Shown: positions 16,961 through 27,033, counted from the first letter of the stretch. The stretch: 64,000 nucleotides of DNA from Clostridiaceae bacterium (GCA_022641775.1 JALCDS010000006.1:16607-80606); one strand, 5' to 3'. Translations and numbers: made by a program. Notes: generated by a model not told the origin, from the letters alone.

Positions 16961-18700
16961 TTATTCATTGCGTTCAAAAAATGCAGCGATATCTTTATGC
17001 TTTATTGTATGAGTTATCGGGCGTCCATGAGGGCAAGTATATGGCATTTTTGTTGTTCTCCATTGTTTGATTATTTCTTGCATTTGCCACATATTTAACT
17101 TTTCTCCGGCTTTTACAGATGCTTTGCAGGCTGTAGTTCTTAAAATCTTTTCTTCCAGAGAATCCAAATTCCCTTCAATATTCTCTAAAATATCAGATAA
17201 TATTTCTTTCGGGCTTATTTTTGATAAAATTTGAGGTATTTTTCTGAAAATTATTTCATTTTCTTTTAAAAATTCTATTTCATATCCAAATTTTTCAAAT
17301 TTATCAAGATTATCTTTTATTAGTTCAGCTTCACTTGCAGAAATTTCCAAAACATCTGACACAAAAAGCATCTGCGATACGATATTCTTATTTTCTAAAA
17401 GCCTTTCATAATTGTAACGTTCTTGAGCAATATGTTGGTCAACTATTTCAAGACCGTCCTCTTTTTCAATCAAAATATATGTATTTTTGTATTGTCCTAT
17501 AATATTTTCAGAATATTCGGTAAGTTTGCTTTCTTTTGGCTCAAAAAATTGTTGTTGGCTGACATTTTGAATTTGTGAGAAGTCCTTTATTCCTGTATCT
17601 GACACATACATTGAATCATCTTTTTTATCAACGAATACATTTTCGCTTTTCGGTAAATCTACAACGGAATTTGAGTAACTAGGAGTGTAGCTATCAGGAA
17701 CAATTTGTTCAGCATAGTTTGATAATCCGCCTTTTATTGAGGTGACGATAAAATTGAAAATTTGATTAGTATTTTTGTATCTTACTTCTTTTTTGGTCGG
17801 ATGAACATTGACGTCAACATCAGTTGGTGGAATTTCCAAGTTCAATACTACAAACGGATATTTGCCGTTCGCAATCAGATTTTTGTATGCTGTATCAACA
17901 GCTTTTTGAAAAATCGGACATTTTACTGTACGTGAATTTATAAATGTATAAAAATCTTTTTTACTTGAACGCGTAAAATCAGGAGTAGAAACGTACCCTG
18001 AGATTTTCAAATTTGAAATTTTATCTGTTTTTGAAACTTCTTTCAGATTTGCAGAAACTGCATTTGAAAAAAGTTCTTTAATTGTCTGTTCGAGATTTCC
18101 GGAACCTGAAGTTGTCAAAACTTCTTTCCCATATTTTTTTAAAGAAAAAGAAACTTCCGGATGTGATATTGCAAGAGATTGCACAAGTTCTTGAATATAG
18201 GAGAATTCTGTATCAGGTTTGCGCAAAAATTTTAGTCTTGCAGGAAGATTATAAAATAAATCTTTAATATCCATAATCGTTCCGATAGCGCAGCCTGTTT
18301 CAACTTTTTTTACTTCGGAATTTTCACAAATGACTTTAACTCCGGTGTCAAAATCTTTTGTTCTTGTAATACATGTAAGTTTTGAAATAGAAATTATGCT
18401 TGATAAAGCTTCGCCTCTGAAACCAAGTGTTTTTATATTGTACAAATCTTCATCATTTTCGATTTTGCTTGTCGCATGTTTTGAAAACGCCAACATAATG
18501 TCATCAGGATAGATTCCGGAACCGTTGTCGGCAACTCTGATATTCCTACACTCATTTGTGATTTCAATGCTTACTTTTTTGCTTCCTGCATCAACCGAAT
18601 TTTCGACAAGTTCTTTTACAACAGATGATGGTCTTTCAATAACTTCGCCTGCCGCAATTTGATTTATTAAATTTTTTGATAATTGTTTAATTCTTGTCAT
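16961..18700 (-). CDS. mutL: DNA mismatch repair protein MutL (endonuclease type)
   Basis: The 579-residue protein links mismatch detection to repair. The N-terminal GHKL ATPase shows IAAGEVIERPSSVVKELVENSVDAG, VADNGSGI, HATSKI and TLGFRGEAL. The C-terminal part has DQHIAQERYNYE near residue 418 (nuclease metal motif DQHAxxExxxxE, here with Ile for Ala), an ACKASVKAGEKL block, and CPHGRP near 557. It is thus a nicking MutL, as in bacteria lacking MutH. mutS is not in the window. It starts eight bases after the stop of the upstream PiT-like gene. Confidence 0.95.
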   Translation of the reverse strand: MTRIKQLSKNLINQIAAGEVIERPSSVVKELVENSVDAGSKKVSIEITNECRNIRVADNGSGIYPDDIMLAFSKHATSKIENDEDLYNIKTLGFRGEALSSIISISKLTCITRTKDFDTGVKVICENSEVKKVETGCAIGTIMDIKDLFYNLPARLKFLRKPDTEFSYIQELVQSLAISHPEVSFSLKKYGKEVLTTSGSGNLEQTIKELFSNAVSANLKEVSKTDKISNLKISGYVSTPDFTRSSKKDFYTFINSRTVKCPIFQKAVDTAYKNLIANGKYPFVVLNLEIPPTDVDVNVHPTKKEVRYKNTNQIFNFIVTSIKGGLSNYAEQIVPDSYTPSYSNSVVDLPKSENVFVDKKDDSMYVSDTGIKDFSQIQNVSQQQFFEPKESKLTEYSENIIGQYKNTYILIEKEDGLEIVDQHIAQERYNYERLLENKNIVSQMLFVSDVLEISASEAELIKDNLDKFEKFGYEIEFLKENEIIFRKIPQILSKISPKEILSDILENIEGNLDSLEEKILRTTACKASVKAGEKLNMWQMQEIIKQWRTTKMPYTCPHGRPITHTIKHKDIAAFFERNE

Positions 18701-18708
18701 TTTTTACT

Positions 18709-19725
18709 TTACATAAAATGTGTTGTTATAAGATGGAAGATTGTTCTGTATTGAGTAATTCCTATTACAAATACAGTTGATACTACCAATCCTATCATTA
18801 TTTTTACAAAATCTTTGAAAATGTGCTTGTACATTTTTTTAGGTGATTCAAATCTCAATCTGTGATACAAGGCTACTTCACGACCTGCCAACAAGCCCAT
18901 AAATACCCAAGTCGTTGACATCGGAATATTGTTCATCTGTATAAAGTATAAAAGTAAACTTGCATAAATCAAGTCAATAATCGTTGCAGAACGAGGGTCT
19001 TGAACGTTTGTTTTCATTTTTACAATATTTTGAATTCTGCCGCCTCGGTTATATGTCACATATCCTAAAAATAGAACCAAAGATATTATTACAAACATCA
19101 AAACATTGAATGTCGCATGTCGAGGCATATAAACAAACAAATTTGCGGCATCTTGCATCAACCATTGTGACCAAATGAAAGCAGTTGAGCCCCATTTTGC
19201 AACCATCCACCATTTTGAAATGTGTTCATTGCCGGAGCGTTTTTGTGTGTAATAAAAATATCTTTCCAGTGGTCGTGCAATTATATTATAGATAATTATT
19301 GCTAAAATAAAGGCTACGCCGTAACCCAAAAAGGATTTTAAAAGCATTAGCCATATTACACTAACATTTTCAATTGTAAATACACTCAAGATTAAAAAAG
19401 CTGTTCCAACGGGAATCCCGAATTCTGTCAATATCAAAACGCATATCGGAGGCAGAATTTGTTCAAAGGTAAAGGTTGTTGTAATCGGAATCCTGTCCAA
19501 CCTGCCAAATGAGATATCTCCGCCGTTAAAATGCCATCCTAAAAGAAGGGTGACAACTGTTATGATAGCGATAAATGCCCACATATAATAAAATGGGGTT
19601 TTTTTATTCGCACTTAAATATGTTCCTAAAGTTTGAATAACGTCATTTGATATGCAAGCGTACATGGAAAGGAAAAATCCTATTACCATATAAATCTCGC
19701 TCATCGTGATATGTTCTAAGAACAT
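18709..19725 (-). CDS. PiT-like (inorganic phosphate transporter family) membrane protein
   Basis: The 338-residue protein has about eight membrane segments. Two motifs recall the duplicated PiT signature: SNDVIQTLGTYL near residue 27 (compare GANDVANAxGT) and PMSTTWVFMGLLAGRE near 268 (compare PVSTTH). PiT proteins carry phosphate with protons or sodium. The first motif lacks the GxND.AN pattern in full and the protein is shorter than typical PiT (about 400-500), so substrate is uncertain. It lies directly upstream of mutL and likely shares its transcript; a functional link is not evident. Confidence 0.6.
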   Translation of the reverse strand: MFLEHITMSEIYMVIGFFLSMYACISNDVIQTLGTYLSANKKTPFYYMWAFIAIITVVTLLLGWHFNGGDISFGRLDRIPITTTFTFEQILPPICVLILTEFGIPVGTAFLILSVFTIENVSVIWLMLLKSFLGYGVAFILAIIIYNIIARPLERYFYYTQKRSGNEHISKWWMVAKWGSTAFIWSQWLMQDAANLFVYMPRHATFNVLMFVIISLVLFLGYVTYNRGGRIQNIVKMKTNVQDPRSATIIDLIYASLLLYFIQMNNIPMSTTWVFMGLLAGREVALYHRLRFESPKKMYKHIFKDFVKIMIGLVVSTVFVIGITQYRTIFHLITTHFM

Positions 19726-19851
19726 AAATTATCCATGCCTTTCTTATTCAATTCTAATTTACAACAAAAACGATTTCATCTAAACGTTTGATTACAATTT
19801 TGAAACAATTCGATATGATATGAAAAATGATAAGAATAGGGAGAGAGAATT

Positions 19852-20724
19852 TTGCCAAGACTTAGAACAAATACGAAATTAAAACCGTCTAAAAAAGCGG
19901 ATTTGCAGGTCGTAAAACCTGTCAAAACTACAAAATACAGCGATATAAACCTAAATGCGTGGAAAAATTATGATCATATAAAAACCGATACGCTATGGGA
20001 ATTTCCTCAAAGATTAAGAGAACACGGCCATTCAAACGAATATCACGGAAATTATATTCCGCAAATAGCACAACAGTTGTATGAACGCTTTACAAAGAAA
20101 AATGATATTGTTTTAGATTTGTTCTTTGGCTCAGGCACTTCAGGAATTGAAGCGTTGAATATGCACAGACGTTGTATTGGTGTAGAATTGAAGCCTGAAC
20201 TTGCAGAATCTGTATCTGAAAAATTTACTCCAAAAGAACTCGTAACTGATGTAAATATAATTTGTGGTGATTCAACTTCAGAACTTGCAAAAGAAAAAGT
20301 TAAAGCAAGATTGGAAATTATGGGTGAAGAAAAAGCTCAAATGCTTATCTTACATCCACCTTATGATGATATTATAAAGTTTTCCGATAAACCTGAAGAC
20401 TTGTCAAATTGTGAAAATACAGAAGTTTTCTATGACATGTTTGAACAAGTTGCACAAAACGGATATGATTTGCTGGAAAAAGGCAGATTTGCAGCGTTGA
20501 TAATCGGTGACAGCTACAAAAATTCAGAAGTACAACCTTTGGGTTTTGAATGTATGGCAAGAATGATGAAGCTGGGCTTTAGATTGAAAGCTATTATTGT
20601 AAAAGATATTCAAGGCAACGAAAAAGCAAAAGGTAAAACAGCAAATTTGTGGCGCTATAGAGCACTAGCAGGCGGGTTTTATATCTTTAAACATGAATAT
20701 GTAATGGTATTTCAAAAAGTTTAA
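19852..20724 (+). CDS. Orphan DNA methyltransferase (N4/N6 type)
   Basis: The 290-residue protein has the AdoMet-binding motif I DLFFGSGTSGIEAL near residue 88, followed by the catalytic motif IV as LHPPYDD near 167. Motif I precedes IV, so it is not of beta order. The base-flipping motif usually reads [DNS]PPY; here the first position is His. The N-terminus is basic (residues 1-25). Translation starts from TTG at 19852 after AGGGAGAG. No restriction endonuclease or specificity gene is adjacent, so it is either a solitary epigenetic methylase or acts on another substrate. Confidence 0.7.
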   Translation: MPRLRTNTKLKPSKKADLQVVKPVKTTKYSDINLNAWKNYDHIKTDTLWEFPQRLREHGHSNEYHGNYIPQIAQQLYERFTKKNDIVLDLFFGSGTSGIEALNMHRRCIGVELKPELAESVSEKFTPKELVTDVNIICGDSTSELAKEKVKARLEIMGEEKAQMLILHPPYDDIIKFSDKPEDLSNCENTEVFYDMFEQVAQNGYDLLEKGRFAALIIGDSYKNSEVQPLGFECMARMMKLGFRLKAIIVKDIQGNEKAKGKTANLWRYRALAGGFYIFKHEYVMVFQKV

Positions 20725-21732
20725 TTAAAAGGTTCCGAAGTAATTTTTTAAACCGAATGCAAGCTTTTTGTTTTTGCATAGTTTTTTCAATTTTGAAATA
20801 GCTCTGTTTTCAATTTGACGTATTCTTTCTCTTGAAACGCCATATTGTGAACCTATATCGTCAAGTGTTTTTTTAGTTCCGTTGTTGTCTAATCCGTATC
20901 TTAAAATTAAAACATCACGTTCTTTCTGACTTAATTGATTAAGCATTTTTCTAATATCATCAAAAAGATTTTCTTGTGAAACTCTGTTTTCAGGTGCGAT
21001 AGATACATCATCTACAATGAAATCGGCAATTTTTGAGGAATCTTCGCCTGATGTCGCCGGAGTTTCCATACTGATTGTGGATTGTGCAGATTTGATAATA
21101 GAATTCAATTTGCTGGTTGTAATCCCTAATCTCGCCGCTATTTCTTGTTTTGTAGGTGTTCTTCCCAATTCTGTTGTCAAATCAATAGTTGATTTTCTGA
21201 TTTTGCCCAGAGATTCAATCATATGAATAGGAAGTCTTATAATTCTTGCTTTATCTGCAATGGCACGTGTTATTGATTGTTGAATCCACCATGTTGCATA
21301 TGTTGAAAATTTATAACCTTTTGTATAGTCAAATCTGCCTGCAGCCTTCATCAATCCCATATTGCCTTCTTGAATCAAGTCAAGAAAAGAAAGTCCGCGA
21401 CCTATGTATTTTTTTGCGATACTCACAACAAGTCTCAAATTTGCGTTCACAAGGAGATTTTTGTAAAATTCATCGTGAGTTTCGTATATTCTTTTTGCGA
21501 CATCGTGCTCTTGTGCTGATGTCAAAAGCGGAATTTTGCCTATTTGTTGAAGATAAATTTTTACACTATCATCAGAGTTTACGGATTTTAAGTTTTCTTG
21601 AATTTTAGGATCATTTACTGTATCAAGAACGTCCTCTTCCTCATCCTGTTCTATTGGTAAATTGTGGAAATCAACATCCTCATCAGAAATTTCATCAGTA
21701 AGTAATCCGTATTTTTCAATGTCGTTTTTCAT
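20725..21732 (-). CDS. RNA polymerase sigma-70 factor (group 1/2, RpoD/SigA type)
   Basis: The 335-residue factor directs RNA polymerase to -35/-10 promoters. After an acidic N-terminus (about 1-50) come region 1.2 ([17 protein letters not shown]), region 2 ([54 protein letters not shown]), region 3, and region 4 ([11 protein letters not shown]..., [27 protein letters not shown]). It has the full RpoD core but no long region 1.1. Whether it is the principal sigma cannot be decided here. It follows nadA-rlmB on the same strand after 50 bases. Confidence 0.93.
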   Translation of the reverse strand: MKNDIEKYGLLTDEISDEDVDFHNLPIEQDEEEDVLDTVNDPKIQENLKSVNSDDSVKIYLQQIGKIPLLTSAQEHDVAKRIYETHDEFYKNLLVNANLRLVVSIAKKYIGRGLSFLDLIQEGNMGLMKAAGRFDYTKGYKFSTYATWWIQQSITRAIADKARIIRLPIHMIESLGKIRKSTIDLTTELGRTPTKQEIAARLGITTSKLNSIIKSAQSTISMETPATSGEDSSKIADFIVDDVSIAPENRVSQENLFDDIRKMLNQLSQKERDVLILRYGLDNNGTKKTLDDIGSQYGVSRERIRQIENRAISKLKKLCKNKKLAFGLKNYFGTF

Positions 21733-21782
21733 TGTTGTGAAACTCTCCCTAAAATTAATATATAGTATTAGAAAAAAATAAT

Positions 21783-22535
21783 CTATTTTGTAATTTTACT
21801 TAACTTTTGACGTACTGTTTCAAAAATAATTGTACTGAAGGCATTTGATACATTGAGAGAATTGAAATCTGTCAACATTGGTATTTTAACTGTAAAGTCT
21901 GCTGCATTTAGTACGGTTTTTGATACTCCCGCATGTTCTGCGCCCATTACAAGTACAAAATTCATATCGGTATAATCAACGTCATAATAATTTTGTCTTG
22001 CACTAGCGTCAGCCGCAACTACCCACCAGTTGGATTTTTTTAATTTTTCTATTGCATTTTGAATACTGTTTACTTTTATTATTGGAATTCTATTAATAGC
22101 ACCGGCACTAACCTTATCTACTGTAGAATTTACTTGAACATTTCTTCTGGAAGGAATTATTATTGCTTTTACTCCGGCACAAACTGCTGTCCTTATTATT
22201 GCGCCAAGGTTGTGAGAGTCCTCTATCCCATCTAAAATTGCAATTGATTCATTTTCATAATTTTCTTTTTCTAAAAATTCATCAAGTTCTACATATTTTA
22301 TAGGGGAAACATTTGCTATAATACCTTGGTGATTCAAAGAAGAATACTCTTGAAATTTTTCTTTTCCTACAAATTGGAATACTATTCCCTTGCTTTGAGC
22401 AAGTTCTTTTATACTTGTAACTTTTTGGTCAGAATGGAGTGTTCTTAATATCAGAATCTTGTTAATTTCTCGAGTATTTGAATTCAAAGCTTCAATTACG
22501 GCATTTTTACCATATATAATGTCATTTTCGTTCAT
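21783..22535 (-). CDS. rlmB: 23S rRNA (guanosine-2'-O-)-methyltransferase, RlmB-like SpoU family
   Basis: The 250-residue SPOUT methylase has an N-terminal substrate-binding domain ([19 protein letters not shown]) and a knotted AdoMet domain with [39 protein letters not shown] and [17 protein letters not shown]. The family modifies G2251 of 23S rRNA or tRNA G18; assignment to RlmB rests on N-terminal domain and overall layout. I place the start at ATG 22535, with TTGAGG six bases ahead, one base after the nadA stop. A second SpoU methylase is at 43426. Confidence 0.85.
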   Translation of the reverse strand: MNENDIIYGKNAVIEALNSNTREINKILILRTLHSDQKVTSIKELAQSKGIVFQFVGKEKFQEYSSLNHQGIIANVSPIKYVELDEFLEKENYENESIAILDGIEDSHNLGAIIRTAVCAGVKAIIIPSRRNVQVNSTVDKVSAGAINRIPIIKVNSIQNAIEKLKKSNWWVVAADASARQNYYDVDYTDMNFVLVMGAEHAGVSKTVLNAADFTVKIPMLTDFNSLNVSNAFSTIIFETVRQKLSKITK

Positions 22536-22536
22536 T

Positions 22537-23439
22537 TTAAACCTCAAGCATTCTGTTAATACAAATTACAGCTTTTTTTGCAATTTCTTTATCTACGGTT
22601 ATTTCATTAGTTTCATTCTTTAACGTGTTATAAATATCTCCCAATGTGTTAAATTTCATATTTGGACAAATAATGTTTTCTTTTATTAAAATAAATTCTT
22701 TATCTGGATAATCTCTTTTCAATCTGTCGACGACACCTTTTTCTGTTGCTATTACAAATTGTTTTTTATTACTTTCTTGGGCAAATTTCATAATTGCTGT
22801 TGTACTGCCGACAAAATCTGCAAGTTTTACGACTTCGTTATGACATTCAGGATGTGCCAAAATAGGTGCGTTTGGGTATTTTTTTCTGGCATTTATGATA
22901 TCATCAGGTCGGATTTGTAAGTGCGTTGGGCAAAATCCAGGATAGGTATGAACGGTAACATCTTCAAGTTGTGTTTCAACATATTTGCCAAGATATGTGT
23001 CAGGAACGAACATAATTTCTTTTGCATTAAGACTGTTTACGATTTTTACTGCATTTGAACTCGTACAACAAATATCACATTCAGATTTAACTTCAGCTGT
23101 AGAATTTACATAGCATACTGTCGGCATATTTTTGTATTTCGACTTGAAATCTCTGAGCTGCTGTAAGTTTATCATATCAGCCATACGACAACCGGATTCC
23201 ATAACAGGAAGTAATACTTTTTTATTTGGAGAAAGTAGTTTTGCAGTTTGAGCCATAAAATAAACACCTGCGAAAACTATGATATCTGCATCAGTTTGTG
23301 CAGCTTGTCTGCTTAAATAAAGTGAATCTCCTACATAATCTGCAACATTATCAATCTCTACATTTTGATAGCAATGTGCAAGAATAACAGCGTTTTTCTC
23401 TTTCTTTAGTTCGTTTATTTGTTCAATAATATTTTTCAT
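22537..23439 (-). CDS. nadA: Quinolinate synthase A
   Basis: NadA condenses iminoaspartate with dihydroxyacetone phosphate to quinolinate in NAD synthesis, using a [4Fe-4S] cluster. The 300-residue protein shows AHCYQNVEIDNVADYVGDSL, MESGCRMADM, a CDICCTSSNAVK block, FVPDTYLGKYV, FCPTHLQI, AHPECHNEV, FIVATEKG-like FVIATEKGVV, and ENIICPNMK; Cys in these blocks hold the cluster. I use ATG 23439; a TTG one codon upstream is also possible. No nadB or nadC is seen in the window. Confidence 0.94.
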   Translation of the reverse strand: MKNIIEQINELKKEKNAVILAHCYQNVEIDNVADYVGDSLYLSRQAAQTDADIIVFAGVYFMAQTAKLLSPNKKVLLPVMESGCRMADMINLQQLRDFKSKYKNMPTVCYVNSTAEVKSECDICCTSSNAVKIVNSLNAKEIMFVPDTYLGKYVETQLEDVTVHTYPGFCPTHLQIRPDDIINARKKYPNAPILAHPECHNEVVKLADFVGSTTAIMKFAQESNKKQFVIATEKGVVDRLKRDYPDKEFILIKENIICPNMKFNTLGDIYNTLKNETNEITVDKEIAKKAVICINRMLEV

Positions 23440-23550
23440 CAAAGGTAAATCTTTCTTCTTGAGTTGTAAATAAATGTTAAAATTTCGTCATTTATAAAAT
23501 GTATTGTATAATAAAAAAAGGATTAGTAAAGTATATAAAGAAGAGAGCTT

Positions 23551-25287
23551 ATGGATTTTTTAAATAATATGTTATCAGCTGTAGGAGCATCGAGTAAAGA
23601 TATGGTGCATATGTCTGTTACTCCGGGAGTCGGCTTGGAACTGATTGTTCTTGATCAGGTTACTAAAACTGTTAAAAATTATTCTTGCAAGCCTCTTGAC
23701 TATGATGAAACGGCTAGAGAAATTGCGGATTATGACCAATTTAAAGAAGCTGCTTCAGCATTGTTCCAGGAATTGCATTTGAATCCAAAATGCAAAGTTG
23801 TTGTAAACTTGCCGACGGTGCTTTTTGGTAGCAAAGAAATTTCGCTTGTTGTCGGAAATGAAGGTGTTACAACTGCTATTACGTCTGAAGTCGAACAATC
23901 TTATATATTTAAACGTTCTGAACCTGTTGTAAGTTGGGTTGAATCAAATAGCAGTTCAAAACAAGAAGTTAGAACAGTATTTTATACTGCAATCCAAAAA
24001 AATGCTGTTGATAATATAAAAAATGCACTTTCTGAAATTGGAGCTGAACTTGGTAATATTGAAATAGGTTTAACCTCAATTCTGAGAGCCTTAGAATATA
24101 CCGATATGGCTGACTCTCAAATGCAAGAAGGTGTTACTTGGAATTTATTATTGATTAGTCCTGTAGGATATTCAATATGTTCTATGGTTGGCAAAAATCT
24201 AATTGATTATTATGAAGAAGCAATTCCGGTAAAATCTTTTGAAGGTGAAGAAATTTACAAGGCAATAAGTGCATCTGCACAATTGACTTTGATGAGCTAT
24301 CCTGCAAATTATCTGTATATAGTTTCTGATACTGATGCTGTAAGTGCAGAAGGTTTGGCTAACAAATTACCTATTGACGGTAATCTTCAATATTTGGAAA
24401 ATAATAAATTTAAAAAACAAGAATTTTTGGAAGCAAGTTTAGATGTAATTCAAGAAAATGTATTAAGCATTTCTTTAGAGGCTATTGGTGTTGCGGTTAA
24501 CAGAATTGTTTCCACCAATTTAAACTTTAATATTTTAGGAGGAGCTGATGAAGGTGAAGTTGACCTTGATTCTCCTGTTAAAATTAGAATAGGTGACAAA
24601 GAATACGAAATTACACCAAAGACTGCGAATATAATTGCAGCCATAATTTCTGCTGTATTGATTATTCCGGCATTATTTTTGATGGTTATAATTCCGATGT
24701 ACACAAAAAAACTCGATGCTAAATTACAGGATATACAAAGTCAAGTGCAAGCAACAGAGAGTCAAATTTCTACATTGGAAAAACAAGAGAGCGGCTCAGG
24801 AGGATTTGATCCGAAGACTGAAGTTAAAAAAGTTTTAGATTTTAATAGAACAAAACTTATGTCATATGCGGCTTTAGGTGAGTCTGTTCCAAAGCACCTT
24901 TGGGTAACATATTTTACAGCCTCAGGTGATGGCAAAGTTGATATTAAAGGAAAAGCTTCAACCGTTGAAGATGTTTATGCTTTCTTTAGCAATATGAAGG
25001 ATTCTTTAATAAATGTCGATTTAAGATTGCATAAATTGGAGATGGAATCTTCAAATATTGATGATGTTGTTGGTGCTACATCTAACAAACATCCGTATTA
25101 TGTTTTTGAAATAACAAATATGTCTGATGCAGAATTAATTCCGGTAGGTCAGGCTGCAAGTGCTGCAGCGGCAAATGGTGCTGCTACACCTGCTAATCCT
25201 GATGCAAGTTCTGTAAATATGCCACCAATCAGTGGAACTCCGGGTGCACCAGGTGCAGTACCGGCAAGTCCATTACAGGCAAAATAA
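23551..25287 (+). CDS. PilM-PilN fusion-like type IV pilus assembly protein
   Basis: The 578-residue protein appears to fuse two partners of the inner-membrane pilus platform. Residues 1-340 are soluble and fit a divergent actin-like PilM (IEIGLTSILRAL, ISLEAIGVAVNRI). A single membrane helix lies at about 363-388, then a coiled coil (to 415) and a PilN-like domain (LWVTYFTASGDGKVDIKGKAS, VYAFFSNMKDSL). The last 50 residues are Ala/Pro/Gly-rich. The next gene is PilO-like, 13 bases on, which supports the reading. No pilP or pilQ follows. Fusion and family are by pattern and gene order. Confidence 0.7.
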   Translation: MDFLNNMLSAVGASSKDMVHMSVTPGVGLELIVLDQVTKTVKNYSCKPLDYDETAREIADYDQFKEAASALFQELHLNPKCKVVVNLPTVLFGSKEISLVVGNEGVTTAITSEVEQSYIFKRSEPVVSWVESNSSSKQEVRTVFYTAIQKNAVDNIKNALSEIGAELGNIEIGLTSILRALEYTDMADSQMQEGVTWNLLLISPVGYSICSMVGKNLIDYYEEAIPVKSFEGEEIYKAISASAQLTLMSYPANYLYIVSDTDAVSAEGLANKLPIDGNLQYLENNKFKKQEFLEASLDVIQENVLSISLEAIGVAVNRIVSTNLNFNILGGADEGEVDLDSPVKIRIGDKEYEITPKTANIIAAIISAVLIIPALFLMVIIPMYTKKLDAKLQDIQSQVQATESQISTLEKQESGSGGFDPKTEVKKVLDFNRTKLMSYAALGESVPKHLWVTYFTASGDGKVDIKGKASTVEDVYAFFSNMKDSLINVDLRLHKLEMESSNIDDVVGATSNKHPYYVFEITNMSDAELIPVGQAASAAAANGAATPANPDASSVNMPPISGTPGAPGAVPASPLQAK

Positions 25288-25300
25288 CGAGGAGTAACAG

Positions 25301-26056
25301 GTGAATAAAGAAGATTTAATAAAATTAAAAACGGCATTTATAATATTAGGAGTAGGTTTACTTGTATTTTTGTTAATTATGGTATCCTTGTTCCCAAAAT
25401 TAAAACAAATTCCGCAAACTACGAATGATATAAAGACACAACAGCAAACGCTTGATGACGATAATAGAAAGTTACAGGATATGCAGAATGCCGAAAAGCA
25501 AGTTGAGGCAAATGCTGATAATACATTCAAAGCTTTCTTTAATCCTGGAGAATCCGGATTAGATGCTGAGGCCGCATTGGGACTTGAGTTTTCTGAATTG
25601 TTAGCATCTATGCGTCAAAACAGAATAAAAACTCGTTCTATAAACTATGAATATAATCCGTCGGATGATAATTTTGTTAAAAATCTTCCAAATAAATATC
25701 AATCTTGTCGTGTTACGATGGAAATGGTTGCCCATTATTCTGATTTTGAAAATTTCTTACGTGAATTATATAAACATCCACACTTCTTGGAAATTTCAAA
25801 AATTGAGATTGCACCATATACAAAAAACAAAAGAATTTTGTTAATCAACTTACAAATAAAAATATATGCACAAAAAGATTCATCATCAGCTGCTGGTGTT
25901 GGTCCTACTGCTGCAGGTGCTCCTGCAGTGTCAGGTTCACCTTTGGCTCCTGCTGCTGCTCCTGCATCTCCTGCTGCCGCTGGTCCATCAGCTCCTGGCT
26001 CGTCACATTCAGGTTCGGTTCCTATGCAACCTACAAATGTTGAATCTAACAGATAA
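25301..26056 (+). CDS. PilO-like type IV pilus assembly protein
   Basis: The 251-residue protein has an N-terminal helix in the membrane (about 10-30), a coiled coil (KTQQQTLDDDNRKLQDMQNAEKQVEA), and a ferredoxin-like fold region with VTMEMVAHYSDFENFLRELYKHP and FLEISKIEIAPY, typical of PilO, which pairs with PilN on the periplasmic side. The tail from about 200 is Ala/Pro/Gly/Ser-rich, like that of its partner upstream. Translation starts from GTG after CGAGGAG. It ends the unit. Confidence 0.78.
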   Translation: MNKEDLIKLKTAFIILGVGLLVFLLIMVSLFPKLKQIPQTTNDIKTQQQTLDDDNRKLQDMQNAEKQVEANADNTFKAFFNPGESGLDAEAALGLEFSELLASMRQNRIKTRSINYEYNPSDDNFVKNLPNKYQSCRVTMEMVAHYSDFENFLRELYKHPHFLEISKIEIAPYTKNKRILLINLQIKIYAQKDSSSAAGVGPTAAGAPAVSGSPLAPAAAPASPAAAGPSAPGSSHSGSVPMQPTNVESNR

Positions 26057-26058
26057 AT

Positions 26059-26913
26059 TTATTCAAATAACGAATAATTAATAGAAAAAACAGAATCTTT
26101 GTTCTTCAAACATGTTGAACAAAGATTTGTTTCAAGTGCATTTTTCTTTGAAAAATCTTTGAAATTGCTTCCACATCTTCCTCTATGGTCATTAGCCAAG
26201 TATGGACATGTGTAGATTCCGTTTTTTGTTAGAATTCTACCACTTTCACAATCGAGATTATTCCATTGCCATTCTACGGTATCAACAGGTGTATTTTTGT
26301 CTTGCCAGTTGTTGATTTTTATATTGCTGTTATTGATATCAAAATTTATTTCGTTAAAAATTAATTTTAAATTACTTAGAATTTCTTTTTCATTCAAATT
26401 GTAGTAGTTTGCAAAATTTATTATAGGATTAAATCCATATTTAGTAAGATGTTTGATTGCATGAAGTGTTTGACGAAATGCTCCTCTACTTCTTATGTCG
26501 TCATTTTTGATTTCATCATAGTGGTTAAGGCTCAATTGAAAAATTATTTCATTGTGTCCTTCATCTTCAACTTTTTTTAAAAATCTTGCTTTTTTTTCGT
26601 TAATAAATGACCCGTTTGTGCAAATACATACATTTGCTCTTTTAAGACACAACCTTAAAATTGCATTGAAGTCAGGATGCGTCATAGGTTCGGCACCTGT
26701 CAAATATATGGTTTCTATACCTTCATGGATTGTATCTGTCAAGGCTTCTTTTATACTATCGATTGAGATGAAATCTTTTATATTATGAGATAGAGGAAAA
26801 TCTATAAAACATTTTTTGCATTTCATATTACAGTTTTTGGCGGTCATTTCAATAAACAAATTTTTTAATATTTTCATTTGGCAGATTGGTGATTGGTAGA
26901 TTGTTGTTTTCAT
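26059..26913 (-). CDS. Radical SAM protein with C-terminal cysteine cluster
   Basis: Starting from ATG 26913, after AAGGAG, the 284-residue protein has the radical SAM cluster motif C28-x3-C32-x2-C35, then YLTGAEPMTHPDF for the GGE-type SAM site, and VCICTNGSFI. The C-terminus has CESGR, CPYLANDHRGRCG and CSTCL, enough Cys for an auxiliary iron-sulfur cluster of SPASM or twitch type. Such enzymes often modify peptides or small molecules, but no precursor peptide or partner gene is adjacent. It converges on pilO with two bases between the stops. Substrate unknown. Confidence 0.75.
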   Translation of the reverse strand: MKTTIYQSPICQMKILKNLFIEMTAKNCNMKCKKCFIDFPLSHNIKDFISIDSIKEALTDTIHEGIETIYLTGAEPMTHPDFNAILRLCLKRANVCICTNGSFINEKKARFLKKVEDEGHNEIIFQLSLNHYDEIKNDDIRSRGAFRQTLHAIKHLTKYGFNPIINFANYYNLNEKEILSNLKLIFNEINFDINNSNIKINNWQDKNTPVDTVEWQWNNLDCESGRILTKNGIYTCPYLANDHRGRCGSNFKDFSKKNALETNLCSTCLKNKDSVFSINYSLFE

Positions 26914-27033
26914 AATTAATTGCTCCTTCATTCTATAAAAATTGTAATGAGAAAAAAAATCAAAAAAAATTCGCCATGGGGCTAAAATTTTTATAAAATA
27001 GTTTATGCTATAATTGAGAAAAAGGACTGATAA

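Noticed and set aside
25866..26081. Leu/His-rich open frame in the pilO tail
   Set aside because: It is a frame-shifted reading of the Ala/Pro repeat of PilO.
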